In this document: positions 24,384 through 32,614 of the stretch, piece after piece
Position numbering within the stretch: the stretch's first letter is position 1
How the letters are laid out: every line of letters begins with the position of its first letter
Source: Candidatus Rokuibacteriota bacterium
GTDB taxonomy: Bacteria > Methylomirabilota > Methylomirabilia > Rokubacteriales > CSP1-6
Length of the DNA: 35,318 bases
Reading direction: 5' to 3'
NCBI GenBank assembly: GCA_016209385.1
Contig: JACQWB010000040.1
Coordinates: 1-35,318 of the forward strand
Program-made: the position numbers and the translations under genes
Notes under the pieces: model-generated
Seen by the model: only the letters and a program-made list of their open reading frames with translations
What the model was told of the DNA's origin: nothing
The model's database searches: none

Positions 24384-25724
24384 ATGACTCGCTCGAAATG
24401 GTGGCTGCTCGCTCCTGCACTCCTACTGGTCTTGTCCGGTGCCGCGCCCGGCGAGGGGGGCGGGCTGTCCAACACCGAAACGTTCGGCGGGTTCGAATTC
24501 AACTTCAATAACCCGGGGGCCCGGGCGCTCGGAATGGGTGGGGCGTTCATCGCAGTGGCCGATGACGCGACGGCTGTGGTGACTAATCCGGCCGGACTCG
24601 TCACCCTCCAGCGCCCTGAGATCTCCGCCGAAGTCAAGTTCACCAAGTTCACGAACACCATCAGGAACTTCTCGGCCACCGAGCAGGAGGCGCTGGCGGG
24701 TAGCGTCCGCAGCCGGGATTTCGACGACGAGGTCACCACGCCGTCGTTTTTCAGCTTTGTGTATCCGACGGAACGCCTGGTGGTGGCTGTCTTCATGAGA
24801 GAGCTGGTAAACTTCAAGACCAGCTTCATGACGGAGGGCGCGATCCTGCCTGACGGGTTCCGCTTCTTCCCGGGCGGGTTCAGGCTTTTTCCGGTCAAGT
24901 CTGACCTCGAACTTACTGCTCTCAATTTGGGAGCCGGAGTCGGCATCAACCTTGCGAAAGTTCACCCGCTCCTCCCTAGCCTCGGGGCGAGCATCGAGTT
25001 TTCGCACGGTGTGGTGAGCTCGAAGTTGCAACGCTTTTCCCTCGCTACATTTGAGGGGCCCCCGGACTTTTCTCAGGACAATGTTCGGGTGACAACCTTG
25101 GTGAGCGGAGAGGACATCAGTGCTGGGTTTAACGTGGGGGCGCTGTGGCGGCCATTGAAGGATCTCTCCCTCGGTGCAGTCTTCCGAAGGGGGCCGAGGT
25201 TCGAGATGCAGCAGACGGTAGAGCGCGGTCCGACCCTCTTTCCTGGCTCTCGGAGTTTCTTCGACTTCGCGGTCAAGGTTCCGGACGTCTATGGGGCAGG
25301 CGTGTCGTATCGGCTATTCGACCGCCTGACGGTCGGGCTCGACGTGGTCCGGATCCGATATTCGCAGCTTCTTGGAGACTTTCAGATTATCTTTTTCACT
25401 CCGGATCAGCCGTTGACCCAGCCGGGACAGTATCGGCTGGACGATGCGACGGAGGTCCACGTTGGAGCCGAGTACGTCTTCTTCGTCCGCAATGCCCTGT
25501 TTGCTCTCCGGGCGGGGTTTTTCACGGATCCCGATCACAAGATCCGTTTTACCGGACCTGCCAATCATCTGGTCGAGCGCGCCCTGTTTCCCGGCGGGAG
25601 AGACCAAAACCACTACACCGGCGGCTTCGGCGTGGTGCCCATCCCCGGCCTCCAGATCGACTTCGCCGTGAACCGGTCGGACACGGTGAACGAGTTCGTG
25701 GTCTCGACGGTCTTCCGCTTCTAG
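24384..25724 (+). CDS. FadL/PorV-like outer-membrane beta-barrel protein
   Basis: 446 aa from ATG 24384 with GGAGGAAGGGAAG upstream. Signal peptide 1-22. Just after it is the family signature NPGARALGMGGAFIAVADD followed by ATAVVTNPAGL (44-72), typical of FadL/OmpP1/PorV-type barrels. Then come alternating amphipathic strands to the end, and the last residue is Phe (FVVSTVFRF), the usual C-terminal signal recognised by the BAM machinery. FadL relatives move hydrophobic compounds; PorV relatives help export or anchor surface proteins. Its position directly after two giant exported proteins makes an export or anchoring role worth testing, but that is inference. Confidence 0.85.
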   Translation: MTRSKWWLLAPALLLVLSGAAPGEGGGLSNTETFGGFEFNFNNPGARALGMGGAFIAVADDATAVVTNPAGLVTLQRPEISAEVKFTKFTNTIRNFSATEQEALAGSVRSRDFDDEVTTPSFFSFVYPTERLVVAVFMRELVNFKTSFMTEGAILPDGFRFFPGGFRLFPVKSDLELTALNLGAGVGINLAKVHPLLPSLGASIEFSHGVVSSKLQRFSLATFEGPPDFSQDNVRVTTLVSGEDISAGFNVGALWRPLKDLSLGAVFRRGPRFEMQQTVERGPTLFPGSRSFFDFAVKVPDVYGAGVSYRLFDRLTVGLDVVRIRYSQLLGDFQIIFFTPDQPLTQPGQYRLDDATEVHVGAEYVFFVRNALFALRAGFFTDPDHKIRFTGPANHLVERALFPGGRDQNHYTGGFGVVPIPGLQIDFAVNRSDTVNEFVVSTVFRF

Positions 25725-25725
25725 G

Positions 25726-26060
25726 ACAATCGGAGGGGGACACCGACGCCTTCGGCGTGGGTACCCGGGTCCCCTCCGAGGCCTCCCTCGGGATGGTGGT
25801 TCGAGCGTGGCGGGTTCGGCCATTATTCGGAGGGGGGCTTCGCCCCCCTTCCGATACCTCCCCCCAAGCTTGCGCGGGCAAAGCCCGCGCTCGATGCCGC
25901 GAGGCAGCGGGCACCCCGGGCACCCAGCGAAGCTGGGTCGGGCGGGTCGCGCCGGCGCCGCGCGAGGCCCGAGTCAATTGCGCGGGCCGGGTACCCGCGC
26001 CGGGTACCCACGAAGTGGGTGCGCGCGCTCGAAGGGCATTACTCCGACACGCTCGTAGCG
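25726..26060. repeat. Dispersed hairpin repeat, long copy
   Basis: Inverted repeats follow one another: GGAGGGGGGC-TTC-GCCCCCCTTCC (25829-25852), GCGGGC-AAA-GCCCGC (25874-25888), CCCAGC-GAA-GCTGGG near 25921-25935, GGGTACCCG/CGGGTACCC near 25989-26008 and ACCCAC-GAA-GTGGGT near 26006-26020. The outer parts match the copy at 37-132. No coding signal on either strand is convincing. Confidence 0.75.
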
Positions 26061-26310
26061 CTCACGCGTTTCCCGCCCCCAACTTCCCGGCGCTTGTCCG
26101 GTTCCGGGCGAGACCGTCACGCCTGGCAATTCTTGCCCGCCGGGGCACCGATTTCCTGCTCTTCGACGCGAACCCCTCGGGTGGTAGTTTCCTCGCCGTC
26201 CCTGGCAACCGGAGAAATCTGCTAGGTCTTCTTAGCACTTAGCGGACGAGGTTGCCGCTTCCATCCTAGCGGCCTCCAGATTGCATTTCCTTTCTCTCAC
26301 GAGGTGCGAC
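26061..26310. other. Intergenic region without recognised content
   Basis: Apart from scattered open frames, nothing recognisable as a gene, promoter or structured RNA. Confidence 0.4.
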
Positions 26311-26598
26311 ATGACAAGTCCAAGTCACGCCAACGAGTACTGTGAAGACCAGTTCATGGTGAGCCCGGGCGCGTCCGGCGTTGTGGTGACGTTCGGTGTT
26401 TCACCGCTTCAACCCGCCGGCCATGCGTCCCCGTCGCCCAATGACCTCGTCCGGATACGCATGAACCTCCAGCATGCCAAGCTCATGGCGATGATTCTGC
26501 GCAGAGACCTGAAGGCCTACGAGCGGACCAACGGCATTTCGATCGAAGTGCCGCCGAAACTTTACTCGGGTCTGGGAGTATCGTCGCAAGACTGGTAG
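26311..26598 (+). CDS. DUF3467-like small protein
   Basis: 95 aa from ATG 26311, preceded by GAGGTGCGAC; an upstream TTG at 26281 is less likely. The first part EYCEDQFMVSPGASGVVVTFGV and the later DLVRIRMNLQHAKLMAMILRRDLKAYE match the DUF3467 layout: short strands, then an RxxMxxQHAKxL segment and a helix. Members of that family are small cytoplasmic proteins of unknown role, often near ATPase or regulatory genes. It has no signal peptide, unlike its neighbours, so it could be a cytoplasmic partner of the CHAT/cyclase protein. Assignment is by pattern. Confidence 0.6.
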   Translation: MTSPSHANEYCEDQFMVSPGASGVVVTFGVSPLQPAGHASPSPNDLVRIRMNLQHAKLMAMILRRDLKAYERTNGISIEVPPKLYSGLGVSSQDW

Positions 26599-26806
26599 AC
26601 TCCTGTCCCTCGCAGCCCCGGGCGTGAGCGCCGGCCTGTAGTAGGTTTGCCGGGTCCCCGTTTGTCCGCTCGTTGCTGATCCACCCCGGGCGGCGCCACC
26701 GCATCAGTCGTTTTCTCCAACCGCACGCTGCCGCCGGTTGACTTGGGTGCGGATTTCGCTTAGAGATTAGCCTGTACGGGATTCTGGGCGATTTTGCCCC
26801 GGTGAG
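26599..26806. other. Intergenic gap
   Basis: 208 bases without a gene. The start of the following gene is uncertain within this margin. Confidence 0.4.
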
Positions 26807-29110
26807 GTGGATGCGTTGAGGCGGATCGGTCCCGCAGCGGGCAGCGTCCTCGCACTCCTTGTCCTGCTTGTCCTCTTCCTTTCCCCGCCACCCGCGTGGT
26901 CTGAGGCGTGGAAGGAGGCCTATCTGAAGGGCCTGGACCTGATGGATGCCCAGAAGTGGGAGGAGGCTGTCCAGGCGTTCGAGAAAGCCATTCAGGCGAA
27001 TCCTCGCGAAAACAAAAGTGTTCGCCTCTACGGGATGCGGTACGGCTATTTTCCCCACCGGGACAAAGGCATCGCCCTCTATCGCCTGGGGCGGTGGGAG
27101 GCGGCAACTCAGGCCCTCGGGGAGTCGCTCAGGCAGGGTTTCTCGGAGGAGGCCGCTCGGTATGCAGAGCTCGCCCGCAAACGCCAGCCGATTGTGGAGC
27201 TGCCGCGGGTCTTCCGAGGCACGTGGTGGGACTACTACGAGAGGGGCCTCCTCCATAGCGAGCGCGGCCTCTGGAATTTGGCCGTCGAGGACTTCCGGGC
27301 CGCCCTTAAGGGTCAGAGCCGAGAGGAGCGCTTTGCCCGAACTTACGGCGTCCACTTCATCGAGTACTTTCCCGTGCGCGAGATGGGGGTGGCCCTCTAC
27401 CACGAGGGGCAGTTTAAGGCGGCGGTCCAGGCTCTGGAGCGCTCCCTGGCCACCGCTCCGACCGCAAAAGCCGCCTACTATTTGAACCTGGCCCGGGCGG
27501 CGCTGCTCCGGCAGTCCGCACCGGATCGCCACCCGCCACAGATCAAGATTGGGGCGCCCCCTGACGGTCTCCTGACCAACCTCGCCAAGGTGGAGGTGCA
27601 CGGAACGGCAGAGTCGCGGAACTTCGTCGCCGGTGTCGAGATTAACGGTGAGCCGCTCCTCATCGAAACCGCGGCGGCGAGGCTCCCCTTCGCCCAGACC
27701 GTCCTGCTGTCGCCTGGTCAAAACCTCATTGAGGTCGTAGCGAGGGACTTGGTGGGCAACGAAGCTAAGGCGACGGTGGGTGTGCTCTCGGATCGGGAGG
27801 GCCCCGTAGTGGAAATCGAACGGGTGGCCCGCTCGGCGGCTGGACGGATCCAGTTGGACGGCGCCCTCTACGACAATGTGCGGCTGGGTGCCCTCATGAT
27901 CGATGGCCGCAGCATCCCGCTCAGCGGAGTGACCGAGAGCAAGTTCTCGGCCGAGGTACGGAGCGGGGTGGACTCGGTCCTGATCGAAGCCGCCGACGCG
28001 GCCGGTAACCTGACGCGCGCCCGGCTGCCGATTCCGCCGGAGCTGAGGCAGCCTGGCGCGAAGCGGTGGCCGTCGGTCCGGCTCGTCGCCTGGGGGCCGG
28101 CGGTCCCGGTCTTCTTCCACACTCGGGAACCCTTGACCATCGAGCTTGAGCCTGTCCCGACGGAGGTCCAGCAGGAGACGATGCCGATAAGCTGGATCGT
28201 TGCCGCAGTGTCCGGGCTGGCCGCGGTGAAGATCAACGACGAGGCTAAGACCGTCCGTCAGGCTGAGGGCGCTAAGCCTCAGATCTTCAGTCATATCCTC
28301 ACCCTGGCCGAGGGCGAGAACGTTTTCATCATCGGTGCTGCCGATCGCGCGGGCCGGACGGTCTCGAAAAAGCTTACGGTCGTCCGGAAGGTCGAGGAGG
28401 TCAACCAGATCGGCTCGCGGCTGAGCGTGGCCGTGATGCCGTTCCAGCACAAGGGGAAACCTACCGAGTTCTACGAGGGTGCCTACGAGGCGATGGTGGA
28501 CGCGCTGGTGAACCAAGGTCGATTCAAGATCGTGAGCCGGGTCCAACTGGAAAATATTCTGAGGGAGCTGAAGCTCAGCCGAACGGAGCTTGTGGACCCC
28601 GCGACGGCCGTCCGAGTCGGAAAGCTGGCCGCCGCCGAAGCGATCATGGTGGCGACGGTGGCGGAATACACCCGCGAGGCCGAGACGTACGTCCAGCTCA
28701 TCAATACGGAGACAAGCACGGTGTTGGCGTCCAAGGACGTGTTCGACCCGGCCAAGTCCCCGGGCAGCGTCCAGCTGAAGATGCGCGAGCTGGCGGCGAA
28801 GATTCGCCAGGACTACCCGGTGGTGGCGGGGGCGGTCATCGCGGTTCGGGACCGGCGGGTCGCCGTGGGCTTGGGGAGTCAGAAGCGCGTACGCCCCGAC
28901 ATGAAAGTGATTGTGTATCTTGAAGGAGACCCGCTCATCGATCCCGAGACGAAAGTGGTGCTGGATCGGAACGTCGAGCTGCTGGCGGAGGGGTTGCTCA
29001 CCGAGGTACGCCCCCAGGTGTCGTTCGCCGACATCAAGAAGGGCGAGGAGCTGTCACGGATTGAACGCCACGTCGCGCAACGCAAGAGCCTCAAGGTGAT
29101 TACCAAGTGA
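26807..29110 (+). CDS. Exported TPR, Ig-like and CsgG-domain protein
   Basis: 767 aa from GTG 26807; TTG 26816, with GAGGTGG before it, is an alternative start. A signal peptide or N-terminal anchor spans 8-31 (AAGSVLALLVLLVLFLSPPPA). TPR repeats lie at about 32-230 (GLDLMDAQKWEEAVQAFEKAI, then similar blocks). Two Ig-like segments (VEVHGTAESRNFVAGVEING, and similar) lie at 260-500. The CsgG-type domain starts near 539 (LSVAVMPFQHKG) and includes ENILRELKLSRTELVDPATA. A FlgT-like C-terminal piece (VRPDMKVIVYLEGD) ends the protein. CsgG domains build outer-membrane or periplasmic assemblies; here none of the pore lipoprotein features is seen. The same CsgG/FlgT pair ends the next gene product, suggesting the two interact. 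Confidence 0.85.
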   Translation: MDALRRIGPAAGSVLALLVLLVLFLSPPPAWSEAWKEAYLKGLDLMDAQKWEEAVQAFEKAIQANPRENKSVRLYGMRYGYFPHRDKGIALYRLGRWEAATQALGESLRQGFSEEAARYAELARKRQPIVELPRVFRGTWWDYYERGLLHSERGLWNLAVEDFRAALKGQSREERFARTYGVHFIEYFPVREMGVALYHEGQFKAAVQALERSLATAPTAKAAYYLNLARAALLRQSAPDRHPPQIKIGAPPDGLLTNLAKVEVHGTAESRNFVAGVEINGEPLLIETAAARLPFAQTVLLSPGQNLIEVVARDLVGNEAKATVGVLSDREGPVVEIERVARSAAGRIQLDGALYDNVRLGALMIDGRSIPLSGVTESKFSAEVRSGVDSVLIEAADAAGNLTRARLPIPPELRQPGAKRWPSVRLVAWGPAVPVFFHTREPLTIELEPVPTEVQQETMPISWIVAAVSGLAAVKINDEAKTVRQAEGAKPQIFSHILTLAEGENVFIIGAADRAGRTVSKKLTVVRKVEEVNQIGSRLSVAVMPFQHKGKPTEFYEGAYEAMVDALVNQGRFKIVSRVQLENILRELKLSRTELVDPATAVRVGKLAAAEAIMVATVAEYTREAETYVQLINTETSTVLASKDVFDPAKSPGSVQLKMRELAAKIRQDYPVVAGAVIAVRDRRVAVGLGSQKRVRPDMKVIVYLEGDPLIDPETKVVLDRNVELLAEGLLTEVRPQVSFADIKKGEELSRIERHVAQRKSLKVITK

Positions 29111-29160
29111 ACGCGAGTGACGAGTTCGGTGTTTCCCAAGTCGTCGACGCTTAGCCTGAG

Positions 29161-32100
29161 GTGACGAGGGTGGCCGAAACCGAGCGTCCGTCGAGCGAGA
29201 AAGACCCGGAAGGAGTGTGGGAATACCTCCGCCGACGCAGCGAGCTGGATCGGGAGATCCAATCGAAGTTCGCTCGCCCGGTGACCATCATGTTCACCGA
29301 TATCAAGGGCTCCACGACGTTCTTCGACATGCGCGGCGACATCGAAGGGATCACCATGCTCCAGCGCCACAACGACCTGGTCTTTCCCCCCATTGAGGCG
29401 ACTGGGGGGCGGGTGGTGAAGCGGCTGGGTGATGGCCTCATGGCGACCTTCCCGGGGCCCGCCAATGCGGTCCGGTCGGCAAGGGAGATCCAGCGGGTGC
29501 TGGCCGACTTCAACAAGGGTCGGTCTGAGCGGGAGCAGATCCACCTGCGGATCGGTATCAACGCTGGGATGGGGATCGTGGAAGAGCAGGACGTCTTTGG
29601 CGATGTGGTCAACGCCGCCGCCCGCGTCCAGGGCCTTGCCGAGCCCGACCAGATCCTGGTGACGGAGTCGGTCTATACAGAGGCGAGTCCGGAGCTCGGG
29701 ACCGCACTGTTCCTCCCCGTCGGTGCCTCGGCGCTCAAGGGGAAGTTGGAGAACGTGATTCTCTACGAGGTGGTCTGGTCCCCGGAGCTGAGCAGTCTCC
29801 GCGCGGCGGTCCGCGGCGTCCCCGAGGGACCGCGCAAGGTCTTTGTCCTGGAGCTTTCCCGGCTTGCCGGCCGCCTGAAGGTCTCCAGCTACGAGCGGCT
29901 AGAGGGTGAGGAGAAAACCCTTCGCGCCTATGAAGAGTTGGAGTTTGACGAGGCGGAGCTGAGTGAACCCGTCCAGCGGGTCGGAGCTATCCTCGAGGCG
30001 GGAGACCGGGAGGGGCGGGTTGCGAAGCCGGACCTCGAAGATCTCGCCCGGCTCGGCCAGTTCCTCTACGAACGGCTCCTTCCTCCCCAGACCCGGGACA
30101 AGCTGGCACAGAGTGCGGTCCTGGAGCTGATGCTGGCCATCGACGATCAGCTCGTTCAGATTCCCTGGGAGCTGCTGCACGACGGCCGGGAGTTCCTTTG
30201 CCTACGGTTTGGGATCGGTCGGGTGGTCAGCACACCTCAGCCGGTGGCCCCGGGCAAGCTACGGGAGCTCCAGAGCCCACTTCGGATCGGGATCGTTACA
30301 GATCCCCGGGGCAACCTCCCAGGCGCGCGGCGGGAGGGGACCCAGCTGATGGCGCAGTTCGGCAGCCGGCCGGAGTTTCGCGTGGTGGCGCCAGCGAAGA
30401 TGGTTACCCGGGAGGAATTCCTCACCCACTTCACTACGTGCGACGTGATCCACTTCGCGGGCCATGCTGAGTTCGACGCCGCGGCCCCGGCCGCTAGCAG
30501 CTTTCTCCTATCCGACGGCCGGTTGCCAGCAGCCGAGCTCGGCAAGCTCAGGAACGGGGAGACCGTCCCAAGCCTGATCTTCTTGAACGCGTGTCAGTCG
30601 GGACAAACTCCGGAGTGGAGAGGGCCAGAGTTGGCCACCAAAGTCTTCGGGCTCGCCAACGCAATCCTCCTCACGGGGGTGAAGCACTACATCGGCAGCG
30701 TCCGGGCCGTTCAGGACCGGTCAGGCTACCAGTACGCCGTCGAGTTCTACCGCCAGCTCGGAAACGGGCAGACGGTCGGGGTCGCGATCCGCGAGGCTCG
30801 GCGAGCGCTGGTGGAGCGCTACGGCAAGGCCTCGCTGGCGTGGGCCACCTATGTCCTCTACGGCGATCCCACCTCCAGGTATCTCCCGCAGCGGGCCGAG
30901 GTCCCAAAGCGAATCCGCGTGGGTCGGCGCGCCCGGCTTGTGCTGGCGGGCAGCGTCGCCGGGTTGATTGTGCTCCTCTCGGGAGGCCTCTTCCTCACCG
31001 GCTTTCCAACCGGCCCCGGGCAGCAGTCGCTCTTGGAAGCGGCCTACCGGAAGCTCGACGCGGGTCAGCTCGAGGAGGCAGCGCGGGACTTTCAGGCGTT
31101 GGTGGGAGCCCGTCCAGCGGTGGCGTACGAGGGGCTGGCAGCCGTAGCGCTCAAGCAGAACGAGCTGGCCAAAGCTGAGAGTCTTTGCGCCGATGCCCTG
31201 CGACTGGATTCCCGGCGCGCCAGTTGCCTGCTCATCCAGGGCGACGTCCGGCTCCTCAAGGGCGACCTTGAGCACGCCGGAGGGGCCTACGAGGCAGTGC
31301 TGGCCCTCTCGGGGGTGACGGCGGCCCAGCAGGCTACGGCCTACAATCGGGTCGGGCGGCTGGCGGCTGAGCGGGGGCATACGGACCGGGCTGCGACAGC
31401 CTATGCCAAGGCGCAGGAGCTCGACCCCCAGAACTGGGAGAGCCTGAGCAATCTGGGTGCGCTCCTCCGACGACAGGGGCGGCACGCTGAGGCCGTGGGG
31501 CTCTTCGAAAAGGCCGCTGCGCTCCGACCTGACGACCCCATGGTTCAGACGCTCTTGAAAGAGAGCCGGGAAGCGGAGACCCTCACCAAGGATCGTGAGC
31601 GTCAGCGCCGCGTCAATGAGCTGGTGGAAGAGTTAACGCAGCGCTACAAGCGGGGCGACGTGGTTCGCCTCCCGGCCGACCCAGACGAGTGGACTTCAAA
31701 GCCCCTCACCCTCTCCTTCATTGGGCTGGAAACCCGCGGGCGCGTGCCGTTTCGCGAAGGGGAGCACGACTTCTTCCTCCTCAAGCTGGGTCAGGTGCTT
31801 GAGGCAGAGACCCGGGTCCGCCTGGTGGAGCGGAACGTGCTCGACAAGCTCCTGAACGAGCTGAAGCTGAGCACCTCTGTCCTCGTCGATCCCCAGACCG
31901 CGCTTCGGCTCGGGCGGTTGCTCTCGGCGCGCCTGATCTCGGTGGGGAGCATCGCAGCCGGGGGTGGCGAGTGGCAACTGACGCTCCGGGTCATCGAGAC
32001 CGAGACTTCGGCCGTGACCGCGTCCGTGGCTCAGGCTTTCCCATTGAGCCAGCCAAGCCGCGAGGCCGCGGAGCTGGTGGGCAAGCAGCTTACGCAGCGG

Positions 32101-32352
32101 CTGGTTCGCGCCTATCCGCTTCGGGCTCGGGTGGTGGAGGTAAGCAACGGGGACGTCACGCTCAACGTCGGAACCGCTGAGGGTGCAGTCCCGGGGCTGC
32201 GGCTCCAACTCCTCCGGGAAGGCCCGCAGGGTCGGCGCGAGCTGGTGGCTGCGGTAGAGCTGGTTGAGGTCCAGGAGAAACGCTCCCGGGCCAAGGTGGT
32301 GGAGGCGCGTGGCCACGTCGCGGCGGGACTCAAGGCGCTCCAGGTGCCCTGA
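29161..32352 (+). CDS. Class III nucleotide cyclase, CHAT protease, TPR and CsgG fusion protein
   Basis: 1063 aa from GTG 29161 (GTG 29170 is an equally possible start). Cyclase domain about 38-195: MFTDIKGST with metal Asp-47, RLGDGLMATF with Asp-91, and GDVVNAAARVQ with Asn-151 and Arg-155. CHAT (caspase-like) domain about 205-580: HFAGHAEFD with His-435 and LNACQSG with Cys-478, the intact dyad. A transmembrane helix follows at about 590-612 (LVLAGSVAGLIVLLSGGLFL). TPRs run from about 620 to 800. A CsgG-like domain (LTLSFIGLETRG, then ELKLSTSVLVDPQTA) and a FlgT-like end complete it. Thus cyclase and protease face the cytoplasm and TPR/CsgG the periplasm. No signal peptide. The arrangement fits an envelope-sensing enzyme; I know of no described example with exactly this order. 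Confidence 0.9.
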   Translation: MTRVAETERPSSEKDPEGVWEYLRRRSELDREIQSKFARPVTIMFTDIKGSTTFFDMRGDIEGITMLQRHNDLVFPPIEATGGRVVKRLGDGLMATFPGPANAVRSAREIQRVLADFNKGRSEREQIHLRIGINAGMGIVEEQDVFGDVVNAAARVQGLAEPDQILVTESVYTEASPELGTALFLPVGASALKGKLENVILYEVVWSPELSSLRAAVRGVPEGPRKVFVLELSRLAGRLKVSSYERLEGEEKTLRAYEELEFDEAELSEPVQRVGAILEAGDREGRVAKPDLEDLARLGQFLYERLLPPQTRDKLAQSAVLELMLAIDDQLVQIPWELLHDGREFLCLRFGIGRVVSTPQPVAPGKLRELQSPLRIGIVTDPRGNLPGARREGTQLMAQFGSRPEFRVVAPAKMVTREEFLTHFTTCDVIHFAGHAEFDAAAPAASSFLLSDGRLPAAELGKLRNGETVPSLIFLNACQSGQTPEWRGPELATKVFGLANAILLTGVKHYIGSVRAVQDRSGYQYAVEFYRQLGNGQTVGVAIREARRALVERYGKASLAWATYVLYGDPTSRYLPQRAEVPKRIRVGRRARLVLAGSVAGLIVLLSGGLFLTGFPTGPGQQSLLEAAYRKLDAGQLEEAARDFQALVGARPAVAYEGLAAVALKQNELAKAESLCADALRLDSRRASCLLIQGDVRLLKGDLEHAGGAYEAVLALSGVTAAQQATAYNRVGRLAAERGHTDRAATAYAKAQELDPQNWESLSNLGALLRRQGRHAEAVGLFEKAAALRPDDPMVQTLLKESREAETLTKDRERQRRVNELVEELTQRYKRGDVVRLPADPDEWTSKPLTLSFIGLETRGRVPFREGEHDFFLLKLGQVLEAETRVRLVERNVLDKLLNELKLSTSVLVDPQTALRLGRLLSARLISVGSIAAGGGEWQLTLRVIETETSAVTASVAQAFPLSQPSREAAELVGKQLTQRLVRAYPLRARVVEVSNGDVTLNVGTAEGAVPGLRLQLLREGPQGRRELVAAVELVEVQEKRSRAKVVEARGHVAAGLKALQVP

Positions 32353-32368
32353 TGACCATGACCTGTTG

Positions 32369-32614
32369 ATGGTGCGCCCTGCTACAAGGCTTTTCGTCCT
32401 TTTAGCCACTCCAACCCTCCTTGGGTACTCCAGCGCGGCCTGGGGCCCGCCCGCCGGGCCGAGACAGCGTACCACGCCCTTACGGCTTCCTGCGACGCTT
32501 CCGGCTTCAAGTCGTCGCGGCGTGTACTCGCTGAAGAGCTCTCGGGCCGGGACCCCGGCGACGACGGGCGCCGGGAGATCGCGGTGTTCAGCCGCGGGAA
32601 GCCGGGAGGGCTAG
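32369..32614 (+). CDS. Doubtful short exported ORF
   Basis: 81 codons from ATG 32369. The first 24 residues (VRPATRLFVLLATPTLLGYSS) look like a signal peptide; the rest is Arg/Ser/Pro-rich and without family features. No ribosome site is seen and the end overlaps the convergent barrel gene by 4 bases. It may be a remnant of a truncated exported protein. The rest of 32353-32610 shows no other gene or clear terminator. Confidence 0.25.
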   Translation: MVRPATRLFVLLATPTLLGYSSAAWGPPAGPRQRTTPLRLPATLPASSRRGVYSLKSSRAGTPATTGAGRSRCSAAGSREG

